NCBI GenBank assembly: GCA_046262635.1
Contig: JBHEMK010000006.1
Coordinates: 1 to 35,308, forward strand
DNA from: JBHEMK01 sp046262635
GTDB taxonomy: Bacteria > Actinomycetota > Thermoleophilia > Gaiellales > Gaiellaceae
Direction of reading: 5' to 3'
DNA length: 35,308 bases
The notes below the pieces were generated by a model. That model worked only from the letters and a program-made list of their open reading frames with translations, made no database searches and was not told where the DNA came from. The position numbers were made by a program, and so were the translations under genes. Below, in pieces: positions 15,888 to 22,888 of this stretch; the first letter of the stretch is position 1, and the number at the start of each line of letters is the position of its first letter.

Positions 15888-16676
15888 ATGGCCGCGCTGC
15901 TCGAGCTGCGGAACCTGACCAAGCAGTTCGGCGGCCTGCGCGTGATCGACCAGCTCGACCTCCACGTCGACGAGGGCGAGATCGTGAGCGTGATCGGGCC
16001 GAACGGCGCAGGCAAGACGACGCTGTTCAACCTGGTGACCGGCATCTATCCGCCCGACGAGGGCGAGATCGTGTTCGAGGGGCAGAGCATCGTCGGGATC
16101 GAGCCGCACCGAATCGTCGAACGGGGGATCGCACGGACGTTCCAGACCCTCCGGCTCTTCCTGAACATGACGGTGAAGGAGAACGTGATGGCGGCCGCAT
16201 ACGCGCACACGCACGCCGGCATCGCGCGCTCGATCTTGCGCACCCCTGGGATGCGCCGCGAGGAGCGGGAGATCAACGCGCTCGCCGAGGAACGGCTCGC
16301 CTTCTTCGGGCAGCGCCTGATGGGCTATCGCTGGAACCAACCCGCCTACAGCCTTTCCTACGCGAACCGCCGCCGGCTCGAGATCGCGCGGGCGACCGCG
16401 ACGAACCCGCGGCTGCTCCTCCTCGACGAGCCAGCCGCAGGGATGAACCCCACCGAGACGCACGAGATCAGCGAGTTGATCGCGAAGCTCCGCTCCGAGG
16501 GCGGCTACACGATCTTCGTGATCGAGCACGACATGCACGTCGTCGAGGGGATCTCGGATCGCGTGGTCGCCCTCGACCACGGCGTCAAGATCTCTGAGGG
16601 CACCTTCGAGCACGTCGCGACCGACGAGCGCGTGGTTGAGGCCTACCTAGGCACGAAGACGACGGCGACCAAGTGA
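15888..16676 (+). CDS. livG: branched-chain-type ABC transporter ATPase LivG
   Basis: A 262-residue ABC ATPase. Seen: Walker A GPNGAGKTT near residue 45, the LivG-type insertion ARTFQTLRLFLNMTVKENVM with the Q-loop, Walker B LLLLDEPAAGMNPTE near residue 180, and the switch histidine in VIEHDMHVV. The ABC signature reads LSYANRRRLEIARA, where LivG proteins usually have LSYGQQRRLEIARAL, so a glycine and a glutamine of the C-loop are replaced. The ATP-driven function is probably kept, since all other motifs are intact. The GTG of livF overlaps its stop, which indicates translational coupling. Confidence 0.9.
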   Translation: MAALLELRNLTKQFGGLRVIDQLDLHVDEGEIVSVIGPNGAGKTTLFNLVTGIYPPDEGEIVFEGQSIVGIEPHRIVERGIARTFQTLRLFLNMTVKENVMAAAYAHTHAGIARSILRTPGMRREEREINALAEERLAFFGQRLMGYRWNQPAYSLSYANRRRLEIARATATNPRLLLLDEPAAGMNPTETHEISELIAKLRSEGGYTIFVIEHDMHVVEGISDRVVALDHGVKISEGTFEHVATDERVVEAYLGTKTTATK

Positions 16677-17392
16677 GCGCAGACGACGACCCGCTGCTCC
16701 GGCTTGACGTCTGCGACACGTACTACGGCCAGATCCACATCCTCCAAGGGCTCTCGCTCGAGGTGCGCGCCGGCGAGTTCGTCTGCCTCCTCGGCGGCAA
16801 CGCCTCGGGCAAGTCGACGACGCTGAAGACGACGCTCGGGATCGTCAACCCGCGGCGCGGCCGCGTCCTCTTTGGCGGGGAGGACGTCACCGGTCGCTCG
16901 ACGAGCTACCGGATCCGCAAGGGGATGGCGATCGTTCCGGAGAACAGGCGCCTGTTCGCGCCGATGACGGTGCTCGAGAATCTCCAGATGGGCGCGTACC
17001 TCTACGGCGGCGGCACCAAGGATCAGTTCGATCGCGTCTACGAGCTGTTCCCGCTCCTCTTCGAGCGGCGCACGCAGCTTGCGGGGACGATGTCGGGGGG
17101 CGAGCAGCAGATGGTTGCGATGGGCCGCGCACTGATGGCGAAGCCGAAACTGCTGCTGATGGACGAGCCGTCGATGGGACTCGCGCCGATCCTCGTCGAG
17201 CGCCAGTTCGAGATCATCAAGCAGGTGCACGAGGCGGGCGTCGCGATGCTTGTGGTCGAGCAGAACGCGAATATTGCTCTGTCAGTGGCCGATCGGGGTT
17301 ACGTGCTCTCGACCGGCCGCCTCGTGCTCGAGGGAAAGGCGTCGGAGCTGATCGAGCACGAGGATCTCCGCAAGGCCTACCTTGGCCGCTGA
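16673..17392 (+). CDS. livF: branched-chain-type ABC transporter ATPase LivF
   Basis: A 239-residue ABC ATPase of the LivF family, partner of LivG. Seen: DTYYGQIHILQGLSLEV at the N-terminus, a slightly unusual Walker A GGNASGKST (family mostly NGAGKTT), the VPENRRLFAPMTVLENL segment, signature MSGGEQQM, Walker B LLLMDEPSMGLAP and the H-loop replaced by the LivF-typical VVEQNA. The GTG start overlaps the livG stop by 4 nt (GTGA). Its own 3' end overlaps the start of the PLP enzyme gene by 11 nt, which ties that enzyme to the importer. Confidence 0.9.
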   Translation: MSADDDPLLRLDVCDTYYGQIHILQGLSLEVRAGEFVCLLGGNASGKSTTLKTTLGIVNPRRGRVLFGGEDVTGRSTSYRIRKGMAIVPENRRLFAPMTVLENLQMGAYLYGGGTKDQFDRVYELFPLLFERRTQLAGTMSGGEQQMVAMGRALMAKPKLLLMDEPSMGLAPILVERQFEIIKQVHEAGVAMLVVEQNANIALSVADRGYVLSTGRLVLEGKASELIEHEDLRKAYLGR

Positions 17393-18593
17393 CCCGCGGG
17401 ACAGGCTGCTGCTCGGGCCGGGAAACAACAGCGAGCGGCCGCTGCGGCACGGGCCCCTGCCTGACCGGATCCGGCACAGGTTTCCGATCTTCCGTGAGCG
17501 GGTCTACATCAACTCCTGCTCGCAGGGCGCGCTCTCGGACGTGGTCCGCGACGCCTACGGCGCCTACCTGCGCGACTGGGACGAGCAGGGCGCTCCCTGG
17601 GAGTACTGGACGGAACGCGGCGAGGCCGCGCGCGCGAGCTTCGCCGGCCTGATCAACGCGCACCCGGACGAGGTCGCGGTGACGGCCTCGCTTTCGGCCG
17701 GGGTCAGCGCGCTCGCGACAGGGCTCCGCTTCGCCGCGCGCTCGAAGGTGGTGCTGACCGATTGGGAGTTCCCGACGATCGGCCAGATCTGGCACGCCCA
17801 GGAGGCCCGCGGCGCCCGGGTCGTCCACGTGCCCGAGGCCGAGGACGGAACCATTCCCCTCGCACACTTCGAGCGTGCAGTCGACGACGACACGGCGATC
17901 GTCGCGATCACCCACGTCTGCTATCGCAACGGGGCGCTGCTCGACGTCGAGAAGATCGTCCGGCTCGCGCACGAGCGCGGCGCCCTCGTCCTGCTCGACG
18001 CGTTCCAGTCCGTGGGCACGATGCCGATCGACGTCAAAGCGCTCGATGTCGACTTCCTCGGCGCCGGCGTCCTCAAGTATCTGCTCGGCTCGGCGGGGCT
18101 CGGCTTCCTCTACTGCAAGCGCCAGCTCGTCGAGCGCGTCTGGCCGCTCGCCACCGGCTGGTTCGCGGACAAGAACATCTTCGAGATGGACCACACGGAC
18201 TATTCACCGGCCCCGACTGCGACCCGCTTCCAGTCGGGGACGCCGCCGGTGCCCTCGATCTACGCGGGGATCGCCGGCATGGAGCTCGTCAATGAGATCG
18301 GGATCGCGGAGACGCGTGAGCACGTGCTCGCACTCAACTCGCGCCTGATCGAAGGGCTCGACGAGCTGAAAGCTCAGCTCGTGACTCCACGCCGCCCCAA
18401 GCAGCGCGGCGCGCTCCTCTGCGTGCGGTCGACCGACTCGAAAGCCCTCGTTGCCGCGCTCGCCTGCGAGGGCATCGTCACCTCGGAGCGGAACGGCAAT
18501 CTCCGCATCTCGGCGCACGCCTACAACAGCATCGAGGACGTCGACGCCGTGCTCCAGTCGCTGCGGCGTCAGCGCAGCCTCCTGGTGACATAG
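17382..18593 (+). CDS. class V aminotransferase-fold PLP enzyme (cysteine desulfurase/epimerase-like)
   Basis: A 403-residue fold-type I PLP enzyme of the class V group (relatives: cysteine desulfurases, kynureninase, isopenicillin-N epimerase). Seen: FPIFRERVYINSCSQGALS at the N-terminus, LLDAFQSVGTMPIDV with the PLP-pyridine Asp, and GAGVLKYLLGSAGLGFLY, where the Lys near residue 230 forms the Schiff base. The cysteine loop of true desulfurases is not obvious, so desulfuration is unlikely. The substrate is unknown. The TTG start at 17382 overlaps livF by 11 nt; this start is weak, but coupling to the operon is clear. It probably processes the amine or amino acid brought in by the Liv-type importer (inference). 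Confidence 0.8.
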   Translation: MAADPRDRLLLGPGNNSERPLRHGPLPDRIRHRFPIFRERVYINSCSQGALSDVVRDAYGAYLRDWDEQGAPWEYWTERGEAARASFAGLINAHPDEVAVTASLSAGVSALATGLRFAARSKVVLTDWEFPTIGQIWHAQEARGARVVHVPEAEDGTIPLAHFERAVDDDTAIVAITHVCYRNGALLDVEKIVRLAHERGALVLLDAFQSVGTMPIDVKALDVDFLGAGVLKYLLGSAGLGFLYCKRQLVERVWPLATGWFADKNIFEMDHTDYSPAPTATRFQSGTPPVPSIYAGIAGMELVNEIGIAETREHVLALNSRLIEGLDELKAQLVTPRRPKQRGALLCVRSTDSKALVAALACEGIVTSERNGNLRISAHAYNSIEDVDAVLQSLRRQRSLLVT

Positions 18594-18604
18594 CAGGAGT
18601 GCTA
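18591..18604 (+). promoter_or_regulatory. palindromic operator candidate TAGCA-N4-TGCTA
   Basis: TAGCAGGAGTGCTA is a 5+4+5 palindrome that overlaps the left edge of the -10 box at 18603-18608, directly in front of an HTH gene. The position suits autorepression by the small HTH protein. It is inferred and not proven. Confidence 0.4.
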
Positions 18605-18608
18605 TACT
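18603..18608 (+). promoter_or_regulatory. -10 box TATACT of the HTH gene (leaderless)
   Basis: TATACT ends 6 nt before the ATG at 18615, so transcription is expected to start at the A of the start codon. No clear -35 is seen. Confidence 0.6.
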
Positions 18609-18614
18609 GGGCGG

Positions 18615-18899
18615 ATGGTTTCGCGTGCGGTCAGGAAAACGGCGCTCGAGCGCCTGCATGAGAAGATCGCCACGGGCGACCGCGGCTGGTTCTTCGCCCG
18701 GATCGCAGACCGCGTCGCGGAACGGCGGCTGGAGAAGGGTCTCTCGCAGCGGGAGCTCGCGGAACTCGTGGGAACGACCCAGTCGGCGATCGCCCGGCTC
18801 GAGCGGGGCGGCCGTCCGCCGCGGATCGACACGCTCCTGAGCATCGCCGAGGCGCTTCACTGCGACCTCGTCGTCGAACTCCACCCGCGCGACCGCTAG
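18615..18899 (+). CDS. XRE-family helix-turn-helix regulator (HigA-like)
   Basis: A 94-residue protein. Residues about 35-88 form an XRE/Cro-type HTH: RRLEKGLSQRELAELVGTTQSAIARLERGGRPPRIDTLLSIAEAL, followed by LVVELHP, as in HigA-type antitoxins. The N-terminal 30 residues are basic. Antitoxins of this class normally sit beside a RelE/HigB-like toxin, but no such gene is visible on either side, so it is either an orphan antitoxin or a simple regulator. The palindrome over its promoter suggests autorepression. It starts 21 bp after the PLP enzyme gene. Confidence 0.8.
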   Translation: MVSRAVRKTALERLHEKIATGDRGWFFARIADRVAERRLEKGLSQRELAELVGTTQSAIARLERGGRPPRIDTLLSIAEALHCDLVVELHPRDR

Positions 18900-19470
18900 C
18901 AGGTCTGCCGCCACACTGATCGCCGCGCTCCCCCTGCCGCGCCGCGCAGGCCGGCGCCCACCGGCCGGTGAGGCCTCCTCTGCGCGTGCTGCTCGTTGCG
19001 ATGACTCGCTCAACGTCGGCTTCGGAGCCTCGCCTTTCGAGTCCCCCGATCATCAGCCGAGCTGTTACGAGCAGGTCGAGATCGAACCGGAGAACCCGGT
19101 TGACGCCTGTGAATCTCCATCGGCACTGCTCCCTGGCAGAGGTTCGTGCGGGTCACCGAAACGGGCTCCCGGCCCGACAGAGGCGCCGGCAACAGAAGTG
19201 ACGCGGGCGATGAACGAGACCCAGGGGCCCTTCCAGGACGAGACCGCGTCCCGTGGCTGCTCGGCGCACAGGGTGCGCGCACCCGTGCGCGTGCAGGCTG
19301 CCCCTTCAGCGGTGCGGGACTGGCACGACGTCCGCCTGCGGCGCGCGCCGGAAGAGCGTCGTCGACCCGGCGCCGATCGGCGGCACCACGGCATCTTGGT
19401 TCCGATCGACGAGGACAGCGGCTCTTTCATTGTGCAGTCGCATGCGTCCGACCGCGCGGGTCCGCTGCGG
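18900..19470. other. 570-bp stretch without a recognisable gene
   Basis: It lies between converging transcripts (HTH gene and ANTAR gene). Frames are open but show no family signature. No repeats or clear terminator were found. Confidence 0.4.
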
Positions 19471-19839
19471 CTACCGAACCTGAGCGACGCGGGCCTCGCG
19501 GCCGCTGACGATCGTCTCGGCCAGGCGGTGGAGCGAGAGGCGTCGCCGGCGCGCGGTCGCGCGGAGCAGGTGGAAAGCCTGCTCGGGTGTCGTCTGCATC
19601 CGCTCGGCCAGGATGCCCTTCGCCTGCTCGATCACGATCCTCGAGTCGAGTGCCACGTGGAGCTGGGCAGTCCGCTCGGCAAGCTGGTCGATCACGTCGA
19701 GCAGCTTCTCGACCGCGGCGACGGCCGCCGGGGACGTCTCCGGTGGGAGGACCACCGCGAGGTCGCCGAGGCCGAGCCGAATCGACTCGCTCGCGCTCGA
19801 GTTTGGGGCCGCAGAGCCGCCGTTCATCCGCGAGGACAT
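19471..19839 (-). CDS. ANTAR-domain protein (second of a tandem pair)
   Basis: A 122-residue protein ending in an ANTAR domain, an RNA-binding three-helix module that promotes antitermination. Seen: LDSRIVIEQAKGILAERMQTT, then PEQAFHLLRATARRRRLSLHRLAETIV (residues about 62-112). This is the consensus A-x-G-I-L and hydrophobic pattern of the family. The N-terminal 60 residues form a short helix-rich region (SPAAVAAVEKLLDVIDQL) and no GAF or receiver domain is present. Its start overlaps the stop of the preceding ANTAR gene by 1 nt, so the two are co-translated. The input signal must come from a partner, perhaps through dimerisation. Confidence 0.85.
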   Translation of the reverse strand: MSSRMNGGSAAPNSSASESIRLGLGDLAVVLPPETSPAAVAAVEKLLDVIDQLAERTAQLHVALDSRIVIEQAKGILAERMQTTPEQAFHLLRATARRRRLSLHRLAETIVSGREARVAQVR

Positions 19840-20159
19840 TACCGGACCGCGTTGCCGTTGAGGAGAGCCGTGCCCCTGACGATCTGGGCGGCGAGGAGCT
19901 CAACCGTGAGCCCTCGTTCGCGGGCCGCGTCCTCGAGCACGGCCGTGCAGTCGAGCACCGGTAGGCCGAGGCGCTCACTGAGGATGCCCTTGGCCTGCTC
20001 CGTCGTGATCCGGCGCTCCAGGGACAGCTGCAGCTCGGTCGCCCGCCGGTCGAGGTCCGCGGCAAGGCAATACAGCCGTTCCGCGACGGCGCGGACCTCG
20101 GCGGGCGTCCCGGGCGGAAGCTCGACCTGCTCAGGCAAGGACGTGGTGTGTAAGCTCAT
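19839..20159 (-). CDS. ANTAR-domain protein (first of a tandem pair)
   Basis: A 106-residue protein with the ANTAR segment LERRITTEQAKGILSERLGLP followed by a C-terminal helix pair (AVLEDAARERGLTVELLAAQIV). The N-terminal half, with AEVRAVAERLYCLAADLDRRATEL, looks like a coiled-coil dimerisation helix. It shares the TEQAKGIL core with its neighbour but is otherwise divergent, so the pair may be an old duplication or a heterodimer. Its start overlaps the 3' end of the STAS gene by 29 nt. ANTAR proteins bind paired RNA hairpins to prevent termination; the targets here are unknown. Confidence 0.83.
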   Translation of the reverse strand: MSLHTTSLPEQVELPPGTPAEVRAVAERLYCLAADLDRRATELQLSLERRITTEQAKGILSERLGLPVLDCTAVLEDAARERGLTVELLAAQIVRGTALLNGNAVR

Positions 20160-20496
20160 CCACGGCGTCGGCGAGGGACTGCTCGATCCGGACCTGACGG
20201 GCGGCGCCCGTAACCTCGAGGATCCGCAGCGTCCGGGGGTCGTCGGACACGATCACCAGCGCACCGCCGTCGGCGCTCAGCCGGTCGGCCTGGGCCAGGA
20301 GCATTCCCAGCCCGGCCGAGTCGATGAAGGTGACCGACACGAGATCGACGATCACGTGGCGGCCGCCGCGCTTGCGGAGCGCCTCGAGCTCCTCGCGCAG
20401 CTGGTCCGCCGTGAAGGCGTCGAGTTCCCCCGTGGCCGAGCACGCGTACGCGTTGTCTGCGATCCGCAGTGTCCTCAGGCGAAGGGCCGCGGCCAC
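20131..20496 (-). CDS. STAS-domain anti-anti-sigma factor-like protein
   Basis: A 121-residue single STAS domain of the SpoIIAA/RsbV type. Seen: ELDAFTADQLREELEAL and the phosphorylation loop VDLVSVTFIDSAGLGML, in which the Ser of IDSAG near residue 61 is the expected target of an anti-sigma kinase. Such proteins release a sigma factor from its anti-sigma partner; none is encoded in the window. The GTG start is favoured because TAGGGT lies 6 nt upstream. It follows the response-regulator gene by 56 bp in the same direction and overlaps the first ANTAR gene. Confidence 0.87.
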   Translation of the reverse strand: MAAALRLRTLRIADNAYACSATGELDAFTADQLREELEALRKRGGRHVIVDLVSVTFIDSAGLGMLLAQADRLSADGGALVIVSDDPRTLRILEVTGAARQVRIEQSLADAVDELTHHVLA

Positions 20497-20502
20497 GTAC
20501 GC

Positions 20503-20508
20503 ACCCTA
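20503..20508 (-). promoter_or_regulatory. -10 box TAGGGT of the STAS-ANTAR genes (leaderless)
   Basis: On the minus strand TAGGGT ends 6 nt before the GTG at 20496. It would give the STAS-ANTAR-ANTAR genes their own promoter, apart from the upstream two-component operon. Confidence 0.4.
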
Positions 20509-20552
20509 GGACCGCGCCGTCAGCGTCAGGTGTTGGTTCGCTTAAGATTCGC

Positions 20553-21251
20553 TCATACCGGCACGAGCCGGTAGCCCACGCCGCGCACCGTCAGCAGCCG
20601 CAGGGGGTGGCCCGGATCCTCCTCGATCTTCCGGCGGAGGTTGGAGACGTGAACGTCGCAGGCCCGCTCGTCGCCGACGTACGAGCTCTGCCAGAGGTGC
20701 TGCATGATCTCGCGCCGCGTCAGCACCCGGCTCGGGGTCGCAGCGAGCAGCGCGAGCAGCCGGAACTCCGACGGCGTCAGGTGGACGGGGGTGCCCTCGA
20801 TCTCGACCGTGTGGGTCGCCAGGTCGACACGGAGGCTGCCGATCGAGCGAAGCGTCGAGGCGCTCGAGCCGCGGTCGAGCTCCCGCCGGCGCAGGATCGC
20901 CCGCACCCGGCTGACGAGCTCCGCGATCGAGAAGGGCTTCGTCACGTAGTCGTCAGCGCCGAGCTCGAGCCCGCGCACGCGGTCGATCTCCGCGTCCTTG
21001 GCCGTCAGCATCAGGATCGGCAGGTCGCTCTCACCGCGCAGCGTCCGGCAGACCTCGAGCCCGGGCACGCCGGGCAGGAGCAGGTCGAGGATCATCAGGT
21101 CGTACGGCCGCTCGCGCGCCGCGCTCAGCGCGGCCGCACCGTCGCCGATCGTGTCGACCTCAAAACCCTCGTCACGGAGCGCGTAGCTGACCGCGTCCGC
21201 GATCGCGGGCTCGTCGTCGACCATCAGGATCCGTGCCTGCGCTCCATTCAT
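20553..21251 (-). CDS. OmpR/PhoB-family response regulator
   Basis: A 232-residue two-domain regulator. The receiver (residues about 7-120) has the acidic pair DDE near residue 12, the phospho-acceptor Asp in LMILDLLLPG near residue 56, the switch Thr in LMLTAKD and Lys in VTKPF. The winged-helix domain (about 135-230) shows LTPSEFRLLALLAATPSRVLTRREIM and VSNLRRKIEEDPGHP..LLTVRGVGYRL. Its ATG overlaps the stop of the histidine kinase gene (ATGA), so the two form a translationally coupled two-component pair. The target genes are unknown. Confidence 0.93.
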   Translation of the reverse strand: MNGAQARILMVDDEPAIADAVSYALRDEGFEVDTIGDGAAALSAARERPYDLMILDLLLPGVPGLEVCRTLRGESDLPILMLTAKDAEIDRVRGLELGADDYVTKPFSIAELVSRVRAILRRRELDRGSSASTLRSIGSLRVDLATHTVEIEGTPVHLTPSEFRLLALLAATPSRVLTRREIMQHLWQSSYVGDERACDVHVSNLRRKIEEDPGHPLRLLTVRGVGYRLVPV

Positions 21252-22888
21252 GTCCGCACCAGTCTTGCGGAGGGGAGGGTCACGATGGCGCGGGTTCCCA
21301 CTCCGGGCTCCGACTCGAGCTCAAGCGTGCCGCCGAGCACGGCGATCGCCTGGCTCGAGATCGCGAGCCCGAGCCCGAAGCCGTCCGAGTCTCGGGCGCC
21401 GCCCCGGTAGAAGGGATCCCCCAGCCGCTCCCTTTCCTCGGGGAGGATGCCCTCGCCGTCGTCTGCCACCTCGATCTCGACGCGCCGCTCGCCGACGCCG
21501 TGCCCGATCAACCGCACGGAGCCGTGGCGGGTGTGCCGGGCCGCGTTGACAGCGAGATTGAGGATGGCGTGCTCGGCTAGGTCGCGGTCGACGAACAGCG
21601 CCAGGTCCGGCGCGCAGTCGACGACGACCTCGACCCCGTCCCGCGGCCGGATCGTCGAGGCGACGTCGTCGAGCAGCGGCAGCAGGGGCACGAACTCGAG
21701 ACGCGGCGGCTGCTCGCCCGCCTGAGCGCGCGCGAGCACGAGCAGCGACTGCGTCAGCCTCGCGAGGCGCTTCGACTGACGCTCGATGTGATCGAGGAAG
21801 CGGTCGCGATCCTCGGGGATCTCCTTTGCGCCCCTCTGCAGCACTTCGATCGCGGTCGAGATCGCCGTCAGCGGCGTGCGCAGCTCGTGGGCGGCGTTGC
21901 GCACGAACTCACGCTCGGTCTGGGTCCGCCGAGTCACCGCCGTCACGTCCGAAAGCAGGAGGAACGCGTCGCCGCCGGCGCGGTGCGGGATGCCGTTGAC
22001 GGCGATCACCCGGCCGTCCTTCAGATCGAGGCGGCGTTCGACCAGTGGGCCGCGCGGCTGAAACAGCTCGGCGGCGTAGTCTCGCAGGCGGCAGGAATCC
22101 CACTGGTCCGGCAGCGGGTCGCCATGGCGCAGCGGAAACGGGAACAGGATCCGCCGCGCGGGCGCGTTGGCGAAGAGCACCTGCAGCTCCCGATCGAGCG
22201 CGACGAGCCCGTCCGGGAACCGTGCCAGCACACGCTGGAGCCGACCGCGCTCCAGCTTGAGCTCGCGATAGGCCTGCTGCAGGCGCTCGAGAGTCGTGTG
22301 CATCAGCCGCTCGGTCAGACGGCCGTCAGCCGGCAGCTCCCGCTCTGCCTCGGCCAGCTCGGTCCGGTCGACGAGCAGCCAGAAGACCCGCAGCGACGTG
22401 TCGTCTGCCCCGGTCGGCCGCGCAGTCGCGAGCACGGCGCGCTCCCCGGCCGTACCGGGGGCGAGCGAGAGTCCGAGATGGACGATCTCGTCTCCGCGGG
22501 CGATCTTGACGATCGAGCGCCGGAAGGCCGAACGGTCAGCCGTCCCGACGAACGAGACGAGCAGCCGGCCTTCGAGCCGGCGTCCGGTGCGGCCGAGGAG
22601 CTCCGCCGCGGCCCGGTTTGCCGCGAGGATCTTTCCGTGGCCGTCGGTGACGAGGTAAGCGCCCGGCGCCTGTTCGAAGAGCTGCTCGTATCGGCGCCGC
22701 TGCTCCTCGGCCTGTTCGAGGAGCTCGACCTGGTCGGCCGCCTCGCGCCTCGCCGCGCCGAGCTCAATCTCGATCCGGGTCTGCAGCTCGTCGAGCAGCG
22801 CGTACACCCGCGGTGACTCGATCCCGCTCGCGCCACGCAGGCGGCCGAGCAGTTCGTCCAGCTCGTCGCTGCTCGCCTCCTTGCTCAC
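21248..22888 (-). CDS. soluble PAS-domain sensor histidine kinase
   Basis: A 546-residue kinase if started at the GTG that overlaps the stop of the CheR-type gene (GTGA); a longer upstream reading would intrude on that gene. There is no transmembrane helix. Order: helical N-terminus with a coiled coil, PAS domain (FEQAPGAYLVTDGHGKILAANRAA), a second PAS (VLARFPDGLVALDREL..VLFANAPARRI), dimerisation box NAAHELRTPLTAIS with the phospho-His near residue 335, and ATPase domain with N-box LNLAVNAARHT, DDGEGI and GFGLGLAIS. It senses an intracellular cue and should phosphorylate the adjacent OmpR-type regulator. Confidence 0.9.
   Translation of the reverse strand: MSKEASSDELDELLGRLRGASGIESPRVYALLDELQTRIEIELGAARREAADQVELLEQAEEQRRRYEQLFEQAPGAYLVTDGHGKILAANRAAAELLGRTGRRLEGRLLVSFVGTADRSAFRRSIVKIARGDEIVHLGLSLAPGTAGERAVLATARPTGADDTSLRVFWLLVDRTELAEAERELPADGRLTERLMHTTLERLQQAYRELKLERGRLQRVLARFPDGLVALDRELQVLFANAPARRILFPFPLRHGDPLPDQWDSCRLRDYAAELFQPRGPLVERRLDLKDGRVIAVNGIPHRAGGDAFLLLSDVTAVTRRTQTEREFVRNAAHELRTPLTAISTAIEVLQRGAKEIPEDRDRFLDHIERQSKRLARLTQSLLVLARAQAGEQPPRLEFVPLLPLLDDVASTIRPRDGVEVVVDCAPDLALFVDRDLAEHAILNLAVNAARHTRHGSVRLIGHGVGERRVEIEVADDGEGILPEERERLGDPFYRGGARDSDGFGLGLAISSQAIAVLGGTLELESEPGVGTRAIVTLPSARLVRT

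Noticed and set aside
18900..19470. Toxin gene paired with the HTH protein
   Set aside because: No RelE/HigB-like, HipA-like or other toxin-sized frame with recognisable features was found downstream or upstream.
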